Assembly (NCBI RefSeq): GCF_018918265.1
Contig: NZ_JAHLQC010000002.1
Location: forward strand, 222,820 to 286,819
DNA length: 64,000 nucleotides
Direction of reading: 5' to 3'
From: Falcatimonas sp. MSJ-15
Lineage (GTDB): Bacteria; Bacillota; Clostridia; Lachnospirales; Lachnospiraceae
Below are positions 45,773 to 54,812 of the stretch, in pieces. Positions within the stretch are counted from its first letter, which is position 1. Every line of letters begins with the position of its first letter. Below the pieces are notes generated by a model. It saw only the letters and a list, made by a program, of their open reading frames with translations, was not told where the DNA came from and did not search any database. The position numbers and the translations under genes are program-made.

Positions 45773-47365
45773 TTAATCCAAAAGATATGCATTCATATCT
45801 ACTCTACCGCTAATACCTGCGACACTTCCATCGCTTGTATACTGCCACATTTTATACTTTTTAGTATATGAACATCCATCAATTCTCCATTCAGCTACCC
45901 ACTTATCATAGCTGTCAAGACGTCCATCTGTAAGGTATGTGTTAAACCAGTAACTATTAGCATATATACCCGCTATATATCCTGCTCTTGTAATCTGTTC
46001 AAGATAAGCATATGCCCATCCATTAAGAGTCGTAGGATCTTTTGGCATACAGTCATCTTCCATATCAAGATATACACCCATTGTAGGATTATGACCTGAT
46101 ACCAGTCGCAACATATGATCTATCTCACTTTGAAGATGGTCATCTGATGTTGCGTATGAATAGAGATATACTCCATAAGGAATTCCAAGTCTCTCACATT
46201 CTGAAATATTTTTTGCTGCTGTTACATCATCCTGATCTGCATCATTATCGCCATATCCAACTCTTATTATGGCAAAATCAATTCCATCACCTTTAACTGC
46301 ATCCCAGTTGATTGTTCCCTGATGTCTTGATACGTCAATTCCAGTCCATGAACGAATATCACCCATATCATTGTAATAATAATATCTTCCATTAATATTC
46401 TGCCATCCTGTCATATCTGCTGCAGCTTTTCTGCCTTCATACTGACCATTATACATATAATGTGTATAATAGGCTTTTACATTATTACCAAATGCAGCTC
46501 TTAAATCATCATACTTATTTCTGTAATAATTATAATTAAATCTACTATTAGCCTGACGTCCTTCATTAATTCCGCTTGTTGCAAAATGCTGAATTAATTT
46601 GTACCAGTCATTACCAAAAGCATATCTTAAATCAGTATAATTATTATAATAGTAATCAAAATTATAAACAGCTGAATAATCTACTCCACCGTATGAAGAA
46701 GTTGAATATCCACTTCTTCCCTCATTATATCCATTATTCATATAATGAATATAATATGAAGCAACATTATTACCAAATGCGGCTCTCAAATCACTATAAC
46801 GTGTTCTATAATAATAGTAATCAAAGCCGTTACTTGAAGCTCTTCCCTCATTAATTCCGCAGGTTACAAAATGTTTTATTAATGCTCGTGGATCATATCC
46901 AAATGCACTAGCTACATCTGCATTATGTGAATAATATGCATCTGTATTATATATTCTGGAATAATCTACTCCTTCATATACAGTCTTAGATTCACCAAGT
47001 CTGCCTTCTGCTTTACCACTGTTAACATAATGCATATAGTATGATTTATTATCATTACCAAAAGCAGCTCTTAGATCAGAATAAGCAGCTTTATAATAAG
47101 ACAATCTGAATGCATCGCTTGCCTGGCGTCCTTCACGCATACCATTAAAAACAAAATGTTGCAATAAAGCTCTTGCATTATTACCGATTGCCGCATATAC
47201 ATCAGGATTATGACTAATATAATAGTCTTTGTCATATACAGCCGAATAATCTATCCCACCATATATAGTATCTCCTGATGCAGCAGATACACTCTTCACA
47301 GGATAAGCAGTAAACGCAACCAACATAACAAGCAATAATACAACAAGTTTCCTACATTTTTTCAT
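45773..47365 (-). CDS. Secreted GH25 lysozyme with six EGR-type repeats
   Basis: A 530-residue wall hydrolase: signal peptide (1-29, ending SVSAAS), three superrepeats of about 94 residues (about 36-320), each made of two units with the pattern Y-YY...DLRAAFGN...YY-HY--NG--EGR, a short choline-binding-like motif (GWQNINGRYYYY), and a C-terminal GH25 muramidase domain (about 340-530) with GIDVSRHQG, AIIRVGYGD and the catalytic YLDMEDD. GH25 enzymes cleave peptidoglycan between MurNAc and GlcNAc. The repeats are likely to bind wall polymer. It is transcribed alone; AAGGAG precedes the ATG. Confidence 0.93.
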   Translation of the reverse strand: MKKCRKLVVLLLVMLVAFTAYPVKSVSAASGDTIYGGIDYSAVYDKDYYISHNPDVYAAIGNNARALLQHFVFNGMREGRQASDAFRLSYYKAAYSDLRAAFGNDNKSYYMHYVNSGKAEGRLGESKTVYEGVDYSRIYNTDAYYSHNADVASAFGYDPRALIKHFVTCGINEGRASSNGFDYYYYRTRYSDLRAAFGNNVASYYIHYMNNGYNEGRSGYSTSSYGGVDYSAVYNFDYYYNNYTDLRYAFGNDWYKLIQHFATSGINEGRQANSRFNYNYYRNKYDDLRAAFGNNVKAYYTHYMYNGQYEGRKAAADMTGWQNINGRYYYYNDMGDIRSWTGIDVSRHQGTINWDAVKGDGIDFAIIRVGYGDNDADQDDVTAAKNISECERLGIPYGVYLYSYATSDDHLQSEIDHMLRLVSGHNPTMGVYLDMEDDCMPKDPTTLNGWAYAYLEQITRAGYIAGIYANSYWFNTYLTDGRLDSYDKWVAEWRIDGCSYTKKYKMWQYTSDGSVAGISGRVDMNAYLLD

Positions 47366-47687
47366 ACGTCTCTACTCCTTTTTTTAATTTACGTACACTA
47401 TGAAATGTTAAAAATGAAGCCCTATAATCCCCATCTGCCTAGTCTTATGTCTTTCCTTTATGTAACAAAGATGAAATATTAGCTAAATTTTTATTAAACT
47501 TCAAAGCACTACATGACATATATCGTCCTTTTAGGTTACATAATTTATTTCTTTTCATAATATTGTACGCGTTGTTTTAATAAATGTGTTACATAAACTA
47601 GCAAAACAACTTTTCAGCAATAGATTCATTTTTTACAAGTATTGATTATATTCTACCTTGTAAGTCTTTGTCAATTCCTTATTCTGC

Positions 47688-50666
47688 CTATTTAGCAGTA
47701 TTCACTGTTTTTTCTTCGTAAAACCATTTTTTGCCATACATTATATCGTATTGGATTAGTTCATATATATCTAACCCGCTTGTATCAGTAACAAATGCCT
47801 TAGTTATCACCGGATAGTCATCTCTAAGTGAATATATATAATCATAATATGAACTGTGTTCAATACCTGCATCAAGAATTATCTGTGGTGCTAACTGATT
47901 CGGTGATATATATTCACATCCTATATCAATATCCTTATAGTTAGAATATGCTACAATAGGCGTACTGTACTGATTATATGGATCATCCGTAAATCCATAC
48001 GTTGAAAAAGCTTCAAGCATAGGCAGATGATCCCCAAAGAAGTATGCTATAGTAGGTGTATCCGTATTCTCAACATAGTCTATTATAGATTCAATAAATT
48101 TATCATCCTCAATAACAGTCTGTGCATACTGATTTACTTCTGAAAGTTCCGAATCACTTAACATATCATTTTTAACAGTGACATCCATATCCGTATATTT
48201 TGAAAGATACTCTCTATGTCCTTCAATTGATACAGAAAATAAGAATAATGGTTCATCATTATCTTCGCTTTCCTTAGCTTTCTCTATTATCTTATCTGCT
48301 AATACACTATTCTTCATAAATCCGTCTGCTGTACAGTTATCTTTGCTAAAATCAAAGGAATCTCCCGATATAAACTCATCAAATCCCATACAATCATATA
48401 CTGTATTTCTATTATAGAATGAACCTGTATTAGGATGTACAGCAACTGTTGTATATCCATTATCATCAAATTCCTGTGCTAATGATGGTAATGAACGCTT
48501 ATTAGAGTTAAAAAATGTTGTATATGGTACAAGATCTCCCGGGAAGAATGAAACCGATAGTCCTGTTAATGCCTCAAACTCAACTGAAGCTGTTCCACCA
48601 CCATATCTTGGTGATATAAGTGTTGCTACTTTATTCTCTTTTGTTACAGGATCTAATACCATGTCTATGTCAACATCACTAAAACGATCAAGTTCAAACT
48701 GTGATTCCATCATAACTACTATAATATTAGGCTTTACTTCATCATCTTTTTTATCACCGTACTTTTCAATCTCGATATCATCGAACAAGTCACTATACTG
48801 TGTTATCATCTCTTCTGTATAATCATCCGGTGCAGATGGAAATATTTCTTTGTATTTTAACACATTAAAATAATTATATACAACAATCCCTCTTATCTGT
48901 GCATCTTCTCTCTCACTTAACCAGTTAAGACCTATATTAATATTAAGTCCATCACTAAATGCATTATTTTTTACATCAGCAAAACTTATAAACATCAATA
49001 TTATAAGTGGTACAAATGAAAATAGCCTTATTCTGACTTTAAGTGCATCTTTTATTCTCTTTCGTTCAAGGTATATTACAACTGCTATTACAACAACAAG
49101 AAGCAGAACAAGTGCAACTCTCTTAATAGTAACATATCCCTTTGCTATTCTAAAGAAATCTGATATCTGAAATACATCAGCTATTGTAAAATATGTATCA
49201 TGGAATATGAGTTTTACAATATTACCTACTAAGAGAAATATATATGCCGCTCCAAATATTATATTAGCTACACCTCTGTTAATAAGCGAAGCCACACAAA
49301 GATACATAACTATAAACAGGAACATATTAAGCAGATTTACCGGCTGTGCAAAGTAATTAATTACATTATATGCAATTACACTCCATGTATAATTAAACCC
49401 AAGTATGTAATTAACCATTTCATAAATTAATAGTAATACCAAAAATACAACCACTGAGCGGTTTGCAATATTTATATGTGGTAGTGCATAGCTTTGTTTA
49501 TCTTTTGTAAAACATGCATATATCTCAAGAATTGCCATCCATGATGTAACAGCTATCATAATATTAAACAGATATTGTGTACTGTGTGATGACTTAAATA
49601 ACATTGTAATTGTACTTCCATACTCACCAGCCATCTGACCTGATGCCCACATAAAAAATGCACAAAAGAGAACATATCCAAATGTATATTTTTTTACATC
49701 TCTTTTTTCAGATATATCCACATTTCTGCTAAGAAGTGCACTTATTATAATCGGTATGAAATAAAGTAAAAGATATAAATAGCTCATACCAGCAAAAAGC
49801 GTCTTCCACATAAGTATCACACTTATAGCAAACATTCCCGGAACAAGTCCATATCTTACTCGTTCATTAAGTTTATCTATTACTTTATCTACTTTTGTAT
49901 CTCTTTTTAGCTTGTTAATTGCAAACCATATAATTGCACTAACTGGTCCAAGAAACATTCCTGTCAGTGTTGCAAATTTTACATTATGATATTTGTGTAA
50001 AAGACATGTTGCAATATAGAATATAAAGAATACTGACAAAATTATATCCTTAAGATTCTTAAATACAGTACGTCCTTTTGACATATAGTAATATAGTATA
50101 TCTATAACCAATGCTGCTATTAATGATATGATAATATTGATAATACACATAATTACTCGTACTTTTACAAAAAAGTTATGTATTGTCCCAATATATTCAT
50201 TATCTATAATAAATGACGGATCATCAGAATCACATTCTATAACAAGGCTGCTATCGTCCACTTTAAGATTACAATTTTCATAAATTGAAATGTATGTATA
50301 TAATTCATCTCCCTTTACCTCATCAAATGCAAGACCAAACCATTTAAAATATACCTTATCAATTACGATTGTTTCACATCTATTAATCGGATCTATTCTT
50401 AATGCTTTTAAATCTCGTGACTTATACTTCATAACAAACTGACATTGATTATCATCAACTAATGACGTTATACATTCATCAACATTAAATCCCTTACCTG
50501 TATCATAAAACAATTGTCCGACTCTTCCATCCACAATATCCTCATACTCAATCACCATACTATAGTTCGTGTCTATCACCCCAACTATCTGCAGCAACGC
50601 AAAAAACATAACTGCAAATATGACACTCACTACAACAATTCTCTTCTCTTGTAAAAATTGTTTCAT
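47688..50666 (-). CDS. LtaS-like sulfatase-family membrane protein
   Basis: About 992 residues. A long N-terminal half contains an extracytoplasmic segment after the first helix and then ten or more membrane helices (to about 600), followed by an alkaline-phosphatase/sulfatase domain like lipoteichoic-acid synthase: PNIIVVMMESQFE (metal site), GGGTASVEFEALTG with the nucleophile threonine, and FGDHLPM. Such enzymes add glycerol phosphate from phosphatidylglycerol to wall glycolipid or glycan. The N-terminal part is far longer than the five-helix LtaS. The frame opens at 50798, overlapping the upstream gene; the start is uncertain and I chose the ATG before KQFLQEKR with a GAGAGAGAAG run. Confidence 0.85.
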   Translation of the reverse strand: MKQFLQEKRIVVVSVIFAVMFFALLQIVGVIDTNYSMVIEYEDIVDGRVGQLFYDTGKGFNVDECITSLVDDNQCQFVMKYKSRDLKALRIDPINRCETIVIDKVYFKWFGLAFDEVKGDELYTYISIYENCNLKVDDSSLVIECDSDDPSFIIDNEYIGTIHNFFVKVRVIMCIINIIISLIAALVIDILYYYMSKGRTVFKNLKDIILSVFFIFYIATCLLHKYHNVKFATLTGMFLGPVSAIIWFAINKLKRDTKVDKVIDKLNERVRYGLVPGMFAISVILMWKTLFAGMSYLYLLLYFIPIIISALLSRNVDISEKRDVKKYTFGYVLFCAFFMWASGQMAGEYGSTITMLFKSSHSTQYLFNIMIAVTSWMAILEIYACFTKDKQSYALPHINIANRSVVVFLVLLLIYEMVNYILGFNYTWSVIAYNVINYFAQPVNLLNMFLFIVMYLCVASLINRGVANIIFGAAYIFLLVGNIVKLIFHDTYFTIADVFQISDFFRIAKGYVTIKRVALVLLLVVVIAVVIYLERKRIKDALKVRIRLFSFVPLIILMFISFADVKNNAFSDGLNINIGLNWLSEREDAQIRGIVVYNYFNVLKYKEIFPSAPDDYTEEMITQYSDLFDDIEIEKYGDKKDDEVKPNIIVVMMESQFELDRFSDVDIDMVLDPVTKENKVATLISPRYGGGTASVEFEALTGLSVSFFPGDLVPYTTFFNSNKRSLPSLAQEFDDNGYTTVAVHPNTGSFYNRNTVYDCMGFDEFISGDSFDFSKDNCTADGFMKNSVLADKIIEKAKESEDNDEPLFLFSVSIEGHREYLSKYTDMDVTVKNDMLSDSELSEVNQYAQTVIEDDKFIESIIDYVENTDTPTIAYFFGDHLPMLEAFSTYGFTDDPYNQYSTPIVAYSNYKDIDIGCEYISPNQLAPQIILDAGIEHSSYYDYIYSLRDDYPVITKAFVTDTSGLDIYELIQYDIMYGKKWFYEEKTVNTAK

Positions 50667-50755
50667 CTTCTCTCTCTCTTTCATATAATTCATCTTTTTG
50701 ATTTTGAGATATTGTATCATAATTGTATCTTTTCGTAAAACACTTTTTATTATCT

Positions 50756-51823
50756 TTACTTTTTCCTCTTTGGATATCTTATAAGCAGAGTAAGCCATCT
50801 GTTAATCATCTCTATACATAGAATCTCTAACAGCATCGTTATAATAGCGATTATAATTCTTCCTGTAACACTTCTATATTCAATACCTATTATATAATCT
50901 TTCAACTGATTTTGTGTATAATTAAACAGTTTTATCGAATAATATAGCACAGGTAATGGTTTGTGTGTTGCCATAACGATTAGTGAATCTCTTCCATAAT
51001 ACTCTGCAATTCTTAATCTTCCTATCATATTACAAGCACTTAAGAGTGCCATACTGCCTGTCACTGCTCCTATATAAAATCTTATAAAATCAGGAAATAC
51101 ACACATATGCACATCTACCATTCCACATTTTTGCTGCATCATCATATTAGCAAATATCAAAACAATAATAGCCATAAATTTTATAATATAATTAAGTTCT
51201 GCATATACTTTTTCAAAAAAATAATACAGGTATCTTCCAATTACAAGAAATGTAAATCCACACAGTGAATGTCCTGCAACTATAATCGCTTTTACTTTAT
51301 AAGCTGATATAATCTGTGATGTGTCTACAGTCTTAATATACACAGATATAATATATGTAACTGCTGCTGCCATAACTGCCATGATAATATTAAATATTCT
51401 ACTTCTGTATGTGATAATATGTATAATCTTTGCATAAAACATCGCCGGCAAAAACCATAATGCACTTGTTCCTTCTAATATCAGTATATCAAATACAGTT
51501 GTATACAATCTCTTATATGCAACTCTTCCCGGTTCAAAGAAGTATACATACACAATATATGCATACGCAAGAATGCAAAATACTACATACGGATACAAAA
51601 GCCTCTTTGCTTCTATTAATATATTCTCTGTTAATTTTTTCTTTTTCCATCCATTGCTATGTTCCATAAGCATCCCTGTTATTATAAAAAACACAGGTAC
51701 ATGAAATGAATATATCCATCTATTGCATGTATCTTCTATCATATACACATGTCCTAATACTACAAGAAATATAGCAATGCCTTTTGCAATATCAATATAA
51801 TGCAATTCTCTCTTTTTATTCAT
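50756..51823 (-). CDS. Acyltransferase family 3 membrane protein (OatA/WecH-like)
   Basis: A 355-residue multi-pass protein with the acyltransferase-3 pattern: YIDIAKGIAIFLVVLGHV (catalytic-type His24), FHVPVFFIITGML (about 40-52) and about ten membrane helices. Such enzymes acetylate sugars of the wall or membrane glycans. It precedes the LtaS-like gene on the same strand and probably forms an operon with it, which suggests modification of the same polymer. No separate SGNH esterase domain is present. Confidence 0.88.
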   Translation of the reverse strand: MNKKRELHYIDIAKGIAIFLVVLGHVYMIEDTCNRWIYSFHVPVFFIITGMLMEHSNGWKKKKLTENILIEAKRLLYPYVVFCILAYAYIVYVYFFEPGRVAYKRLYTTVFDILILEGTSALWFLPAMFYAKIIHIITYRSRIFNIIMAVMAAAVTYIISVYIKTVDTSQIISAYKVKAIIVAGHSLCGFTFLVIGRYLYYFFEKVYAELNYIIKFMAIIVLIFANMMMQQKCGMVDVHMCVFPDFIRFYIGAVTGSMALLSACNMIGRLRIAEYYGRDSLIVMATHKPLPVLYYSIKLFNYTQNQLKDYIIGIEYRSVTGRIIIAIITMLLEILCIEMINRWLTLLIRYPKRKK

Positions 51824-52168
51824 ATTTTTCCCCCATATTTACATTTTTCTTATTTTTTAACTATCAAACCCTATTTTATACAATATCCTATTTAAACTGT
51901 TTTTAACATTACTCTTCTATTCTAACTATGCTTACATACTCTAACTGCTAACATTTTTTATATATTCTCACTATCCATACATATCTCAATACATTCTAAC
52001 AAATACATTCTATTTACTTCTCAATACATTATAACATAACTGCAATACCTTGGACAGCTTACAATAATATATATACTATCTCATCTAAAGTTATAAAAAA
52101 TGAATTTTATCCCCACTCCTGGCAAAGAGCTTTACAAAGAGCCGTTATATAAGGTTCAACCTAAGCAT

Positions 52169-52211
52169 AAAACAGGGATATCATCCTATATATAGGCAAT
52201 ATCCCTGTTTT
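52169..52211 (-). terminator. Terminator after the first Ig-like/ChW gene
   Basis: A 13-bp stem (AAAACAGGGATAT with ATATCCCTGTTTT), with a second small palindrome CCTATATATAGG in the loop. The rest of the 51824-52255 gap is AT-rich with several CAATACATTCTA-like near-repeats (around 51985-52045). Confidence 0.8.
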
Positions 52212-52255
52212 AGATAAGTTATTAAATCTTTTATAACTTTTTTATTCTTCTATAA

Positions 52256-54586
52256 TCATCTGTCCATATAACTTGAACTTCCTGATTTACCTCTGTCACC
52301 TTGTTCATGAGTCTTTTGATATAATGATTCATTAAGAACTTCACCTTTTTTAACAACCTTTATCTCGATTGATTCAATTCTGAATGAATGTCCACTTGTT
52401 CCTGCTACTTCACCATTCTTAGCCCAACCAAGCCAGCCATATTCCTGAACATGAACTCTATAATAGATATCATAATATTTAGCATAATCATTAAGCAGTT
52501 CTATTGAGAATGCTTCCATTCTAAGACCTTCTCCAGGACATCCAACTACTATTGTACCATCATCTGTAACTGTCTGTGTAAGATCTCCTTTGTTTTGAAC
52601 ATGTGCTGTCATTTTGATATCATCTGAACTTATTCCATTAATCTCAAGGCTCTCTATTCTTCTGCTCTCGCCATGTGTACCAACATTGATTATACCTGTT
52701 GATTCATCATAATCTTCTTCAATTTCACCATATCCTTCTACATATCCTGCAAATGCCATATCAATTGCCGGTACTTCTTCTTTTGCAAGTGTATCTTCAT
52801 TAAGCCATTCTGAATATGATGTAGTAAGTGTACTCTGTGCTTTTGCTATAGAAAATACACCAAGCTCATCTGTTACAAATTTGACTTTTCTATCTGCTGC
52901 TGTAGTTGTATATATAGCTTTTCCATTAAGATATACTGTATAACTGTCACCATTATTAAATCCTGTATTAGTAACTGCTATCCATAATGGTTCATTCTGC
53001 TCTGGCTGATTCTTAGCTGATAATGATGCTGTAAAACTTGTAATAGCATTCTTCATCTTATAAGATGACTGTTGGCTTAATACATCACTACATACTAACT
53101 TAAGTTCTACAGGATTAACCGGATCTTTAACATTAAGTATATCATTATCTGCATAAGCTATAGTAAGACCATTAGCGACAACTGTTGTCTTATTCTTATC
53201 TGTCTTAGCAGAATTACTTACTGCATAATGATATGGATAATCTGCTTCCATACATTCTTCTATAAGTTCATAGGCTTCATATGATAATTTTTTACAATCA
53301 ATAGTTCCTGCAATAATGCCTTTAACTGCACTCTTTAATACTACCTGATTAGCTTTATTTGCTTTTACAAGTTCATTAATATATGCTTCTTTATGTTCAA
53401 TATTATTAATATCAAATGTCTTGTCAGATGATTTTGGTGCAACAGCTATATATGCTGACTGCGTAAATGTTCCTGCTGAACTTACATTATCATATGTCTT
53501 AACAGTTGCTGTTACCTTAGTATAGCCTATCTGTTTACCAGTTATGCTAAGCTTTGTACCATAACTGCTTGAATTGTATGAAACTGAAGCTATATCACTA
53601 TCTTCAACATCATAAACAACATAAGTTGATGATGTGTTAAGTGTTCCTGATACATCTTTAAGTCCATTAATATTACCTGCTGTTCTTCCTTCTTCAACTG
53701 CCATATTATCAAATGCTGTTCCAACAACATATATTGTTGCAGGATAAGTATATGCTGTTCCATTAAGCCATGCTGTTGATGTTGGTGTTATTGTATATTT
53801 ACCACTTACTTCTGCTTTAAAATAGCCTGTTTCATCATTATATGTCGCATAAAGAGTCTTGCCATCAGATGATTTAACTCTATGTACATTACCTGATATA
53901 ATTTCTTTTGTCGTTGTGCCTGTTTTAGCTACTTTATATTTTATATTAGCATTACAATTAGATGGTTCAACCTTATTAGTAATTGTAATCTCATCATCAA
54001 CACTTATAAAACTCTGTGATGCATTAACAGATACTCCTATCGCAGGAACAAGTCCTGTTTCTGCAACTATTGAACATCTTCTTACATAAGGATTAGTTCT
54101 ATTTTTAACCCATAATGAAACTGTTACATCAAGAACTGCACCTTCTGTAACACTACTGCCTGCTGCTATTGCAAATGATGGAATATCTTCTGATGAATTT
54201 TTAAGTGTTACTGTTGCTTTTCCACCTGAAAAACCAACTGCTGAAACTGAATTTTTAACAGATTTTGATATACTGAAAAGATTACTTCCAGCTACTCCAT
54301 CAATATTATATGCTTCAAATTGATACTCAAGCTTTTCATATTCTGTACCACCTGAAAGTGTTGTATATATCGCTTCTGTATCTGTTACTGAGTAACCTGA
54401 TGTTGCATTATCAGGCAGATATAATACCATATCTGATGTCGTATCTATTTCTATTCCAGATACATTGGCTGATGCTGCATACACTTTTTTGCCATTTCCA
54501 TAATTTGCTGATGTTACTACAAATACAAAAGCAAATATAATTGAAAGAACCACTTTACTTTTCTTCGTTTTAAACAAAATATTCAT
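52256..54586 (-). CDS. Secreted Ig-like/ChW surface protein, paralog 1
   Basis: A 776-residue exported protein: signal peptide (1-38), several beta-sandwich segments, one resembling a bacterial Ig-like group 2 domain (about 300-385, SVSYNSSSYGTKLSITGK...GYTKVTATV), a helical part (about 400-450), and three ChW repeats at the C-terminus (about 635-760) with GTHGESRRIE, GCPGEGLRMEA and YGWLGWAKNGEVAGTSGHSF. It ends GKSGSSSYMDR. No LPxTG or SLH motif is present, so attachment is probably through ChW. GGGGGAT precedes the ATG. Strong similarity to the neighbour at 54813-57287 shows tandem duplication. Confidence 0.88.
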   Translation of the reverse strand: MNILFKTKKSKVVLSIIFAFVFVVTSANYGNGKKVYAASANVSGIEIDTTSDMVLYLPDNATSGYSVTDTEAIYTTLSGGTEYEKLEYQFEAYNIDGVAGSNLFSISKSVKNSVSAVGFSGGKATVTLKNSSEDIPSFAIAAGSSVTEGAVLDVTVSLWVKNRTNPYVRRCSIVAETGLVPAIGVSVNASQSFISVDDEITITNKVEPSNCNANIKYKVAKTGTTTKEIISGNVHRVKSSDGKTLYATYNDETGYFKAEVSGKYTITPTSTAWLNGTAYTYPATIYVVGTAFDNMAVEEGRTAGNINGLKDVSGTLNTSSTYVVYDVEDSDIASVSYNSSSYGTKLSITGKQIGYTKVTATVKTYDNVSSAGTFTQSAYIAVAPKSSDKTFDINNIEHKEAYINELVKANKANQVVLKSAVKGIIAGTIDCKKLSYEAYELIEECMEADYPYHYAVSNSAKTDKNKTTVVANGLTIAYADNDILNVKDPVNPVELKLVCSDVLSQQSSYKMKNAITSFTASLSAKNQPEQNEPLWIAVTNTGFNNGDSYTVYLNGKAIYTTTAADRKVKFVTDELGVFSIAKAQSTLTTSYSEWLNEDTLAKEEVPAIDMAFAGYVEGYGEIEEDYDESTGIINVGTHGESRRIESLEINGISSDDIKMTAHVQNKGDLTQTVTDDGTIVVGCPGEGLRMEAFSIELLNDYAKYYDIYYRVHVQEYGWLGWAKNGEVAGTSGHSFRIESIEIKVVKKGEVLNESLYQKTHEQGDRGKSGSSSYMDR

Positions 54587-54812
54587 ATATATCCCCCAGA
54601 CATAAAATATTGTTAGATATCTTCTTCTCCCTCTAATATGATGTCGGTTATGATATGTTATATAGTTAGCCTATAAAAACATATTATATTCTATTAAGAG
54701 ATTATGCATTTTTACTTTATAGTAATTTTATATTTATTCCTGCCAAAAATATCATATCCTGTCACAATTTCAAACTCATTAGCACTTAATAAGATATTGC
54801 TGTCAACACCCA

